From positions 1 to 50,838 of the forward strand of contig NZ_VCCH02000061.1 of the NCBI RefSeq assembly GCF_005938675.2: DNA of 50,838 bases, given 5' to 3'. Of the stretch, positions 31,551-42,000 are shown piece after piece; positions within the stretch are counted from its first letter, which is position 1, and each line of letters begins with the position of its first letter. This stretch comes from Mycobacterium sp. KBS0706 (GTDB taxonomy: Bacteria; Pseudomonadota; Alphaproteobacteria; DSM-16000; Inquilinaceae). A program made the position numbers and the translations under genes. The notes under the pieces are model-generated. The model saw only the letters and a list, made by a program, of their open reading frames with translations, was not told the origin of the DNA and did no database searches.

Positions 31551-33932
31551 ATGACCGAACCGCCCACCCGCAAGCCCCCGGCCCGGCGGCCGATCAAGCG
31601 GAAGAAGGTCGTCAAGACCGTCGTCCCGGCCAAGACGCCGCTGGGCAAGGGCAAGAAGGCGGTCAAGCCGTTCCCGACGCGCGAGCAGATCACCGAGTTC
31701 CTGAAGTCGCGCGACGACACGGTCGGCAAGCGCGAGATCGCCCGCGCCTTCCACATCACCGGCGATGACCGGGTGCGGCTGAAGCAGCTGCTGCAGGACA
31801 TGGCCGAGGACGGCCAACTCGAGAAGCGCCGCGGCCGCCGCATGCGGGCGCCGGGCGCGGTCCTGCCGAACGTCGCCGTGCTGCGAATCGCCGCCATCGA
31901 CGGCGAGGGCGAGGCCCTGGCCCAGCCGGTGCGCTGGGAGGAGGACGAGCCGCCGCCGCGCATCACCATGATGGCCGAGGGCCGTGGCCAGGGCGCGCTG
32001 GCGGTCGGCGACCGGGTGCTGGCGCGGCTGCAGCAGGCCGAGGACGGCAGCTGGACCGGCCGGACCATGCGCCGGCTGGAGACCCAGGCCGATGTCCGGG
32101 TGGTCGGCGTGTTCCGCCGCGGCCGCGACGGCCAGGCCCGCATCGTGCCGGCCGACAAGCGCGCCCGCGACACCTGGCCGGTGCGCGAGGGCGATACCGG
32201 CGGCGCCAGGGACGGCGACCTGGTCGAGGCGCTGGTCGAGGCCTCCGACCGCCTCGGGCCGCGCCGCACCGTGGTCACCGCCCGCTACGGCGACGCCGAG
32301 GATCCGCGCTCGATCAGCCTGATCGCCATCCATGCCGCCGGCATCCCGACCGACTTCCGGCCCAAGGCGGTGGCCCAGGCCGAGGCCGCCGAACCGGCCG
32401 CACTGGGCAACCGGGTCGACCTCCGCCAGATCCCGCTGGTCACCATCGACGGCGCCGATGCCCGCGACTTCGACGACGCGGTCTGGGCCGAGCCGGATCC
32501 GGACCATCCCGGCGGCTGGCACCTGATCGTCGCCATCGCCGATGTCGCCCATTACGTGCCGCCGGGGTCGCCTTTGGACCGGGACGCCTTCGAGCGCGGC
32601 AACTCCTGCTACTTCCCCGACCGCGTCGTGCCGATGCTGCCGGAGGCGCTGTCGAATGGCCTGTGCTCGCTGCGGCCCGACGAGGACCGCGCCTGCCTGG
32701 CCGCCGACCTGTGGATCGACGCCCAGGGCCGGCTGGTGCGCCACCGCTTCCGCCGTGGGCTGATGCGTTCATCCGCCCGGCTGACCTATGAGCAGGTGCA
32801 GGCCGCCCGCGACGGCCAGCCTGACGAGCTGACCGGGCCCCTATTGGAGCCGGTGATCGCCCCGCTGTACGGCGCCTATCAGGTGCTGCTGGCTGCGCGG
32901 GAGAAGCGCGGCACGCTGGAGCTGGACCTGCCGGAGCGCAAGGTCCAGCTCGGCGAGGACGGCCGCGTCGCCTCGATCGGCATCCGGCCGCGGCTCGACA
33001 GCCACAAGCTGATCGAGGAGTTCATGATCGCCGCCAATGTCGCGGCGGCGGAGACGCTGAGCGACAAGAGCCTGCCGGCGCTGTACCGCGTGCACGACCA
33101 GCCCGACCGCGCCCGGGTCGAATCGCTGAAGGAGTTCCTCGAGCCGCTCGGCTACACCCTGTCGCTCGGCCAGGTGATGCGGCCGCGGGTGTTCGGCCAG
33201 ATTCTGGCGCGGGCCGTCGGCCGGCCGGAAGAGCCGATGGTCAATGAGATGGTGCTGCGGTCGCAGGCGCAGGCCGTCTATAGCCCCGACAACCTCGGCC
33301 ATTTCGGCCTGGCCCTGCCCCGCTACGCCCATTTCACCTCGCCGATCCGGCGCTATGCCGACCTGACCGTGCATCGCGGGCTGATCCGGCTGCTGCATCT
33401 CGGCAGCGACGGCGCCACCGAGGAAGAGCTGTCGCGGCTGGAGGAGATCGGCACCCATATCTCGGTCACCGAGCGCCGCGCCGCCCAGGCCGAGCGCGAC
33501 GCGGTCGACCGCTACCTGGCGAGCTGGCTGTCGGACCGGATCGGCACGATCCTGCCCGGCCGGATCGGCGGCGTCGCCAAGTTCGGCCTGTTCGTCAAGC
33601 TCGACGATTCGGGCGCCGATGGGCTGGTGCCGATCTCGACCCTGCCCGACGACTATTACGACCATGACGAGGCGGCGCATGCCCTGGTGGGCCGCCGCTG
33701 GAACCGCGTGTTCCGGCTGGGCGCCAAGGTGCGGGCGCGGGTCACCGAGGCCGATCCGCTGACCGGCAGCACCGTCTTCGCCCTGGTCGATGCCGGCCAC
33801 GGCGCCGATGTCGAAGGCCTGCCGCCGCTGTCGGGACCGGACCGCCGGGGACCCCCTCGAATCGGGCCGCGATCGGGCCCCCGATCCGGCCGGAAGCCAG
33901 GGTCCGGGCCGCACCGCGGCCCTCGGCGTTGA
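31551..33932 (+). CDS. rnr: Ribonuclease R
   Basis: This 3'-5' exoribonuclease degrades structured RNA. The 793-residue protein has a basic N-terminus (KRKKVVKTVV), a winged-helix region (VGKREIARAFHITGDDRVRLKQLL), OB-fold cold-shock domains, the RNB catalytic domain with TIDGADARDFDDAV (the metal-binding Asp cluster around residue 305), the HFTSPIRRYADLTVHR motif, and a C-terminal S1 domain (GVAKFGLFVKLDDSGADGLVPIS) with an Arg/Gly/Pro-rich tail. ATG 31551 gives a typical N-terminus; an ATG seven codons upstream lies in the repeat. Confidence 0.96.
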   Translation: MTEPPTRKPPARRPIKRKKVVKTVVPAKTPLGKGKKAVKPFPTREQITEFLKSRDDTVGKREIARAFHITGDDRVRLKQLLQDMAEDGQLEKRRGRRMRAPGAVLPNVAVLRIAAIDGEGEALAQPVRWEEDEPPPRITMMAEGRGQGALAVGDRVLARLQQAEDGSWTGRTMRRLETQADVRVVGVFRRGRDGQARIVPADKRARDTWPVREGDTGGARDGDLVEALVEASDRLGPRRTVVTARYGDAEDPRSISLIAIHAAGIPTDFRPKAVAQAEAAEPAALGNRVDLRQIPLVTIDGADARDFDDAVWAEPDPDHPGGWHLIVAIADVAHYVPPGSPLDRDAFERGNSCYFPDRVVPMLPEALSNGLCSLRPDEDRACLAADLWIDAQGRLVRHRFRRGLMRSSARLTYEQVQAARDGQPDELTGPLLEPVIAPLYGAYQVLLAAREKRGTLELDLPERKVQLGEDGRVASIGIRPRLDSHKLIEEFMIAANVAAAETLSDKSLPALYRVHDQPDRARVESLKEFLEPLGYTLSLGQVMRPRVFGQILARAVGRPEEPMVNEMVLRSQAQAVYSPDNLGHFGLALPRYAHFTSPIRRYADLTVHRGLIRLLHLGSDGATEEELSRLEEIGTHISVTERRAAQAERDAVDRYLASWLSDRIGTILPGRIGGVAKFGLFVKLDDSGADGLVPISTLPDDYYDHDEAAHALVGRRWNRVFRLGAKVRARVTEADPLTGSTVFALVDAGHGADVEGLPPLSGPDRRGPPRIGPRSGPRSGRKPGSGPHRGPRR

Positions 33933-34025
33933 ACGCAGCCCTGCTGCGCTGCAATAACGCCTTTTTCCTGTCAAGTATCTGGCCTAGAGTAGACGGTGAA
34001 AAAGTTGCGGGCGGAGTTCCATTAA

Positions 34026-35606
34026 GTGTTTTGTCAGAAGCGGTTGGCGGCGGTTGTTGCGGCGCTGCTGGTGCTTTCCGGCTGCCTTGCCTCCGCCCCG
34101 GACTCCCCGGCGCCCCAGGCCGACGCGCAGACCCGTGACGGCGGCCATTTCGCCGACCCGTCTGTGTTCACCGTCGGCTTCGACCGCATCCAGGAAGTCT
34201 ATCTGGTCAAGGAAGATTTCGGGAAGCTGGCGCTGGACGGGCTGAACGGCCTGTCCAAGATCGACGACGCGCTCAGCGTCCGCCGCGACGGCGGCCGGGT
34301 GCAGTTGATCCGCACCGGCCATGTGGTCGGGGATTTCGACTCGCCCGCGCCCGATTCCGCCTATGACTGGGGCACGCTGGTCGCCTCCACCCTCGACTCG
34401 GCCTCGCTGGCATCGCCGAAGGTCGCCTCCGCCGGCAGCGAGGCCGCCTACCAGGCAGTCTATGACGCGCTCCTGTCCGACCTCGACCCCTATTCCCGCT
34501 ACGTCAACCCGGACCGCGCGCGCGACGACCGCGCCCAGCGCGACGGCTACACCGGCGTCGGCATCGCGCTCAGCCAGGACGAGAAGGGCCGGCCGGTGAT
34601 CGGCGATGTGTTCCCGGACACGCCGGCCGCACGCGCCAACCTGCTGAAGGGCTCGTCGATCGTCGCCGTCGACGGCGTGTCGGTGGAGGATGCGAAGGTC
34701 GACGAGATCGCCGACCTGATGCGCGGGCCGGTCGGCACCAAGGTCGACCTGACCGTGCGCGAGCCCAAGGGCGGCAGCCGCACCGTCACCATGACCCGCG
34801 CCAAGGTGATCGAGAACATGGTGCGCAGCGAGGTGCGCAACAACGTCGTCGTCGTCAAGCTCCTCCGCTACAACACCACCGCCGCCGCCGCGGTGCGCAA
34901 CACCGTGACCGGCCTGCTGCGCGGCCTCGACGGCCGGGCCCGCGGCATCATCATCGATCTGCGCGGCAATCCGGGCGGCCTGCTCGACCAGTCGGTGGCG
35001 CTGGCCGACATGTTCATGGACCACGGCCAGATCGTCTCGACCCGGGGCCGCAACCCGGACAGCGACCAGAGCTTCAGCGCCCGCGACGGCGACATCTCCG
35101 GCCACCTGCCGCTGGCCCTGCTGGTAGACGGCCATTCGGCCTCGGCGGCGGAGGTCACGGCCGCGGCGCTGCAGGATGCCGACCGGGCGATCCTGGTCGG
35201 CTCCACCTCCTTCGGCAAGGGCAGCGTCCAGACCGTGACCCGGCTGCCGAACGACGGCGAGCTGTTCCTGACCTGGAGCCGGATCTACGCACCGTCGGGC
35301 TACACCTGGCACCGCCAGGGCATCCTGCCGACCGTGTGCACCAGCGGCAACGGCACCGACGCCAAGGCGCTGATCCAGGCCTTCCGCGCCGGCCAGCTGC
35401 CGCGCATGGCCGATGCGGCGGCGGAGCGCTTCCGGGCGCCGGATGACGACACGGCGCTGCGCCGCGTGCGTGCCGCCTGTCCGTGGCAGGTGCATGACGC
35501 CGATCTCGATCTCGATGTGGCGATCGGCCTGATCAGCGACCCGGCCCTCTACGCCCAGGCCCTGGGCTCGCAGGACCGCGGCACCGTCGCCGTCCACGCG
35601 CAGTAA
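34026..35606 (+). CDS. S41 family C-terminal processing protease, lipoprotein
   Basis: This is a 526-residue CtpA-type protease. A lipobox LVLSGC (cleavage at the Cys near residue 20) predicts a lipoprotein facing the periplasm. A PDZ domain (GVGIALSQDEKGRPVIGDVFPDTPAARANLL... VAVDGV) precedes the S41 domain with nucleophile Ser373 (HSASAAE) and general base Lys398 (SFGKGSV), spaced 25 residues as in Prc. GTG 34026 is the start, preceded by GCGGAG. It is separated from rnr by about 90 nt and may be co-transcribed. Substrates are unknown; family members trim envelope proteins. Confidence 0.9.
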   Translation: MFCQKRLAAVVAALLVLSGCLASAPDSPAPQADAQTRDGGHFADPSVFTVGFDRIQEVYLVKEDFGKLALDGLNGLSKIDDALSVRRDGGRVQLIRTGHVVGDFDSPAPDSAYDWGTLVASTLDSASLASPKVASAGSEAAYQAVYDALLSDLDPYSRYVNPDRARDDRAQRDGYTGVGIALSQDEKGRPVIGDVFPDTPAARANLLKGSSIVAVDGVSVEDAKVDEIADLMRGPVGTKVDLTVREPKGGSRTVTMTRAKVIENMVRSEVRNNVVVVKLLRYNTTAAAAVRNTVTGLLRGLDGRARGIIIDLRGNPGGLLDQSVALADMFMDHGQIVSTRGRNPDSDQSFSARDGDISGHLPLALLVDGHSASAAEVTAAALQDADRAILVGSTSFGKGSVQTVTRLPNDGELFLTWSRIYAPSGYTWHRQGILPTVCTSGNGTDAKALIQAFRAGQLPRMADAAAERFRAPDDDTALRRVRAACPWQVHDADLDLDVAIGLISDPALYAQALGSQDRGTVAVHAQ

Positions 35607-36001
35607 AAAGCGGCCGGCTCGTCCCTGGATCGTCGGGCTCCCCAAGCGCGCCTCCGCCGGGCTGAGGCGCCGGCTCCTGCATCCTGATCGCTGACTGACA
35701 GCCTTGCTTCGACCGTGCCGGCAGGAGGCCTGTGACGTCTTTCCGATCCATGCCCGACGCGAGCGACTGCGTGCTCTAGTCAAGGCCCGACCGGGGGCCA
35801 TCGGCGTCCGGACCTCCTATCCTCAGTTGCCTTTCGGATGCGCATCCGCGTCACCGATTTGTCTGATCTTCCTACCAGAGTATGCGGAATACGTGATAAA
35901 TCCTTTTCATTCGTGTCTGCCTGGGCCAACCGGGCGCATTTCGAAGCCCGGCCGCTCCCAATAGAACCGGCGGCGCCGACCGGCGAAGCAGGAGGACGAA
36001 C
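35607..36001. other. 395-nt intergenic region upstream of the RTX gene, no gene
   Basis: No ORF with a ribosome binding site was seen. It holds a perfect 14-bp palindrome CGGATGCGCATCCG (35835-35848), a weak promoter-like pair TTGTCT (35859-35864) / TATGCG (35881-35886) spaced by 16 nt, and a CCGGGC...GCCCGG hairpin (35930-35951) in the likely 5' leader. The last third is noticeably AT-richer than its flanks. Confidence 0.5.
35835..35848. promoter_or_regulatory. 14-bp palindrome, candidate operator for the RTX gene
   Basis: CGGATGCGCATCCG is perfectly symmetric and lies about 11 nt upstream of the weak -35-like box, some 150 nt before the RTX start. It is a candidate regulator site; which protein binds it is unknown. 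Confidence 0.35.
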
Positions 36002-39000
36002 GTGACCCAGACCCTCAACGGCACCGCCGGCGCTGATACCCTCACCGGAACCAACCCGGGCGATGCGGCCAACCCGGACGGCATCGACATCATCAATGGC
36101 GGCGGGGGCAACGACACGCTCAGCGGGCTGGGCGGGAACGACATCATCCAGGGCGGCCTGGGCGCCGACACCATGAGCGGCGGCGCCGGCTTCGACACGG
36201 TCAGCTACGCCAACGCCACCGCGGGCATCGGGCTGGCGCTGAACTCCGCCGGCAGCTTCGGCGAGTCCGTGGGCGACAAGATGACCGGCTTCGAGGCTGT
36301 GATCGGCAGCGCCTTCAACGACCAGATCGCCGGCGACACCGGGACCAACACGATCGATGGCGGCGCCGGCAACGACTACATCCAGATCAGCGGCGGCGCC
36401 GACACGCTGATCGGCGGCAGCGGCAGCCAGGACATCCTCGACGCCCGCGCCTGGGGCGGGTCGATGACCATCAACCTGGTCGCCGGGACCGCGACCGGGG
36501 GCGTCACCCTATCCGGCTTCGAATGGATCCTGGCCACGAATTTCAGCGACATCCTGACCGCCAACCAGAATGTCAACACGACGCTGGCCGGCTTCGTCGG
36601 CAACGACACGCTCAACGGCGGCGACGCCGATGACGCGCTGTACGGCGACAGCTACGCCGGCATCAACGGCACCGGCAACGACACGCTCAGCGGCGGCGCC
36701 GGCGGCGACACGCTCGAAGGCGGCGATCTCGCCGACGTGCTGAACGGCGGCACCGGCATCGACACCGCCGCCTATGGCGGGTCCGGCGTCGGGGTGACCG
36801 TCAACCTGGTCACCGGCACCGGCACGGGCGGCCATGCCGAGGGCGACACGCTGACCGCGATCGAGAACCTCGACGGCTCAAACCTCGCCGACACCCTGAT
36901 CGGCAACACCGGCGCCAACCGGCTTCGCGGCGGCAACGGCGACGACCTGCTCAACGGCGGCGCCGGGGCCGACTCGCTGCAGGGCGGCAACGGCATCGAC
37001 ACCGCGACCTATGCCGCGTCGGCCGCCGCGGTGACCGCCAATCTGACGTCGGGCACCGGCACCGGGGGCGACGCCCAGGGCGACGCGCTGACCGCCATCG
37101 AGAACCTCATCGGCTCGGCCCTGAACGACACTCTGATCGGCAGCGCCGAGGCCAACGCGCTGACCGGCGGCAACGGCAACGATCTGCTTCGCGGCGGTGC
37201 CGGGGCCGATGCCCTCACCGGCGGCAACGGCACGGACACCGCCGACTACACCGGCTCGGCGGCGGCGGTCGCCGTCAACCTGCTGACCGGCACGGGCACT
37301 GGCGGCGACGCCCAGGGCGACACGCTGGCGACGATCGAGAACCTCACCGGCTCGGCCCTGAACGACACGCTGATCGGCAATGCCGCGGCCAATGTGCTGA
37401 GCGGCGGCGACGGCAACGACACGCTTCGCGGCGGCGCCGGCGCCGATGTCCTCAACGGCGGCAACGGTGCGGACACCGCCGACTACACCGGCTCGGCCGC
37501 GGCCGTGTCGGTCAACCTGCAGACCGGGGCGGTCTCCGGCGGCGATGCCGCGGGCGACACGCTGACCAGCATCGAGAACGCCACCGGCTCGGCCCTGAAC
37601 GACACGCTGATCGGCTCGACCGGGGCCAATGCGCTGAACGGCGGCGACGGCAACGACCTGCTCCGCGGCGGGGCCGGGGCCGACGCCCTCACCGGCGGCA
37701 ACGGCACGGACACCGCCGACTACACCGGCTCGGCGGCGGCGGTCGCCGTCAACCTGCTGACCGGCACGGGCACCGGTGGCGACGCCCAGGGCGACACGCT
37801 GGCGACGATCGAGAACGTCACCGGCTCGGCCCTGAACGACACGCTGACCGGCAATGCCGGGGCGAATGTCCTGAACGGCGGCGACGGCAACGACACGCTC
37901 CAGGGCGGCGCCGGCGCCGATGCGCTGCAGGGCGGCAACGGCACCGACACCATCTCCTATGCCGCCTCCGCCGCGGGCGTCAGTCTCAGCCTCACCAGCG
38001 GTGTCACGTCGGGCGGGGATGCCGCGGGCGACAGCTTCAGCAGCATCGAGAACGTCCTCGGCTCGGCCTTCGCCGACGACATCAACGGCCAGGCCGGGGC
38101 GAATGTGCTGGATGGCGGTGCCGGCGACGACAGGCTCGCGGGCCGCGCCGGCGCGGACGTCCTGCGCGGCGGGGCCGGCAGCGATACGGCCTATTACATC
38201 GCGACCGGCAGCGTCACCATCAACCTCGCCACCAACACCGCCGCGGGCGGCGATGCCGCCGGCGACACCTTCGACAGCATCGAGAACCTCTCCGGCTCGA
38301 ACCAGGCCGACACCCTGACCGGCGATGCCGGGGCCAACATCCTCGACGGTGTCGCCGGCAACGACCTGCTCGACGGCGGCGCCGGCGGCGACACGCTGAT
38401 CGGCGGCGACGGCATCGACACGGTGACCTATGCGGCCTCCGCGGCGGGCATCACGGTCAGCCTGTCGACCAACACCGCGACCGGCGGCGATGCCCAGGGC
38501 GACAGCTTCAGCGGCATCGAGAACATCACCGGCTCGGCCTTCGCCGATCAGATCAACGGCAGTGCCGGGGTGAACGTCCTGATCGGCGGCGCCGGCGACG
38601 ACGTGCTGTCGGGACGCGGCGGCGCCGACAATCTGCAGGGCGGGCTCGGCACCGACACGGCCAACTACATCGCGTCCTCCGTCGGCGTCACGGTCAATCT
38701 CGCGACCAACACCGCGACGGGCGGCGATGCCCAGGGCGACACCTTCAGCGCCGTCGAGGGCGTCAGCGGTTCCAACCACGCCGACATCCTGACCGGCAAT
38801 GCCGGGTTCAACGCCCTCTCCGGCGCCGGCGGGGACGACCTGCTCGACGGCGGCGAGGGCGCTGATCTGATGGACGGCGGCACCGGTATCGACACGGTGA
38901 CCTATGCCGCCTCGACTGCGGCCGTCACGGTCAATCTGACGACCGGGAGCGGCGCAGGCGGCTATGCCCAGGGCGACGTGCTGACGACGATCGAGATCCT

Positions 39001-42000
39001 GATCGGCTCGGCCCTCAACGACACCCTGACGGGCAGCGCCGCGGCCAATGTGCTGAACGGCGGCAACGGCAACGATCTGCTCCAGGGCGGCGCCGGGGCC
39101 GACACACTGACCGGCGGCGCCGGAACGGACACCGCGAGCTATGCCGGCTCCGCCGCCGCTGTGGTGGTCACGGTCAACGGCGCGGCCTCGGGCGGCGACG
39201 CCGCGGGCGACACGATGACCGGCATCGAGAATCTGACCGGCTCGGCCCTGAACGACACTCTGACGGGCGATGCCGGGGCGAATGTCCTGGCCGGCGGCGA
39301 CGGCAACGACACGCTCCAGGGCAGTGCCGGCGCCGACACGCTGGCCGGCGGCGCCGGCATCGACACGGCAAGCTACGCCGGGTCCAGCGCCGCAGTCGTC
39401 GTCACGGTCAACGGCGCGGCCTCGGGCGGCGACGCCGCGGGCGACACCTTGAGCAACATCCAGAACCTGACCGGCTCGGCCTTCGCCGACACGCTGACCG
39501 GCGACGCCGGGGCGAATGTGCTGGCCGGCGGCGATGGCAACGACACGCTCCAGGGTCTCGGCGGCGCCGACGTGCTGCAGGGCGGCAATGGCACCGACAC
39601 GGCGTCCTATGCCGCCTCGGCCGCGGGCGTCAATCTCAGCCTCTCGTCCAACGCCGCGGCAGGCGGCGACGCCGAAGGCGACAGCTTCAACAGCATCGAG
39701 AACATCATCGGATCGGCCTTCGCCGACACGATCAACGGCAGTGCCGGGGTGAACGTCCTGGATGGCGGCGCCGGCGACGACATCCTGGCGGGCCGCGGCG
39801 GTGCCGACGTCCTGCGTGGCGGGACCGGCAGCGACACGGCCAACTACATCGCGTCCGCAGCCGTCACGATCAATCTCGCGACCAACACCGCCACCGGCGG
39901 CGATGCCGCCGGCGACATCTTCGACAGCATCGAGAATCTCTCCGGCTCGAACCAGGCCGATACCCTGACCGGCAATGCCGGGGCCAACACCCTCTCCGGC
40001 GCCGGCGGAGACGACCTGCTCGCGGGCGGCGCCGGAGCCGACGCGCTGGACGGCGGCGCGGGCACCGACACGGCGACCTATGCCGCCTCCGCCGCGGGTG
40101 TCACGGTCAACCTGCTGGCCGGAACCGGCACCGGCGGCGACGCCCAGGGCGACACGCTGACGGCGATCGAGAACGTCACCGGCTCGGCCTTCAACGACAC
40201 GCTGACCGGCGATGCCGGGGCGAATGTCCTGGCCGGCGGCAACGGCGACGATGTGCTCCAGGGCGGCGCCGGGGCTGACACTCTGGCCGGCGGCGCCGGC
40301 ATCGACACGGCAAGCTACGCCGGGTCCAGCGCCGCAGTCGTCGTCACGGTCAACGGCGCGGCCTCGGGCGGCGACGCCGCGGGCGACACCTTGAGCAACA
40401 TCCAGAACCTGATCGGGTCGGCCTTCGGCGACACGCTGACGGGCGACGCCGGGGCGAATGTCCTGGCCGGCGGCGACGGCGACGACACGCTCCAGGGCGG
40501 CGCCGGCGGCGACGCGCTGCAGGGCGGCAATGGCAACGATACCATCTCCTATGCCGCTTCCGCCGCGGGCGTCTCGCTCAGCCTCTCCAGCAACACCGCG
40601 TCGGGCGGCGATGCCGAAGGCGACAGCTTCAGCAGCATCGAGAACGTCATCGGTTCGGCCTTCGCCGATACCATCAACGGCCAAGCCGGGGCGAATGTCC
40701 TGGATGGCGGCGCCGGCGACGATGTGCTGGCGGGCCGCGGCGGCGCCGACGTCCTGCGCGGCGGCGCCGGCAGCGACACGGCCAGCTACATCGCGACCGG
40801 CAGCGTCACGATCAACCTCGCCACCAACACCGCCTCGGGCGGCGATGCCCAGGGCGACAGCTTCGACAGCATCGAGAATCTCTCCGGCTCGAACCAAGCC
40901 GATACCCTGACCGGCAACGCCGCGGCCAACATCCTCGACGGCGGCGCCGGCAACGACCTGCTCGCCGGCGGCGCCGGGGCCGACACGCTGACCGGCGGCG
41001 CGGGCACCGACACGGCGAGCTATGTCGGGTCGGCCGCGGGCGTCACGGTCAACCTCGCGGCCGGCACTGCGACGGGCGGCGACGCTGCAGGCGACACCTT
41101 CAACAGCATCGAGAGCCTCATCGGCTCAGCCTTCGCCGACGCGCTGACCGGCGATGCCGGGGCCAATGCGTTGAGCGGCGGCGACGGCGACGACCTGCTC
41201 GTCGGCGGTGCCGGGGCGGATGCCCTCGCCGGCGGCAATGGGGTCGACACGGCGAACTATGCGGCCTCCGCCGCCGGGATCGTCATCGACCTCACGGCCG
41301 GCACCGGCACGGGGGGCGACGCCCAGGGCGACACGCTGACCGGCATCGAGAACCTCGTCGGGTCGAGCTTCGTCGACCGGCTGTACGGCTCCGCGGCGGT
41401 GAACGACCTGCGCGGCGGCGACGGCGACGACCAGCTCCGCGGCGGGGCGGGGGCCGACGTCCTCGACGGCGGCAACGGCTCGGACTTCGCCAACTACCAG
41501 GAGTCGGCGGCGGCGGTCTCGGTCAACCTGCTGACCGGCACGGCCTCGGGCGGCGACGCCGCGGGCGACAGGCTGACCGGCATCGAGAACCTGTACGGGT
41601 CGAGCCATGACGACCAGCTGACCGGCAACGATGCGCGCAACATCATCGGCGGCGAGCTCGGCAACGACACGCTCGTGGGCAATGGCGGCGACGACGTGCT
41701 CTCCGGCGAGGACGGCAACGACGCGCTCTCCGGCGGCGACGGCGCCGACCGGCTGGTCGGCGCGGCGGGGACCGACACCATCCATGGCGGCATCGGCGAT
41801 GACTCGATCGATGCCGGCAGCGAGAACGACCAGGTCTTCGGCGAGGACGGCCACGACAGCATCTATGGCGGCGCCGGCGACGACCAGCTCGACGGCGGAG
41901 CCGGCAACGACACGATCGAAGGGGCGGCCGGGGCCGACACGATCATCGGCGGTGAGGGCATCGACACGGCGGCCTATGCCGGCTCCGCCGCCGGGGTGAA

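Noticed and set aside
25790..32278. A 2162-residue open frame on the minus strand across tnaA, dprA, topA and rnr
   Set aside because: The plus-strand frames are four recognisable full-length enzymes. The antisense frame is open only because of GC-rich codon bias; its translation is low-complexity and has no family features.
35704..35964. 86-residue ORF upstream of the RTX gene
   Set aside because: No ribosome binding site, no family resemblance, and composition like non-coding DNA; it lies over the probable promoter.
36878..40897. A 1339-residue antisense frame over the RTX array
   Set aside because: It mirrors the repeated Gly/Asp/Ala codons of the RTX gene and would be as repetitive as its complement. 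No independent ribosome binding site or known domain.
36990..41500. CRISPR-like regular repeats
   Set aside because: Units are 234-237 nt, continuous coding sequence in one frame, without spacers.
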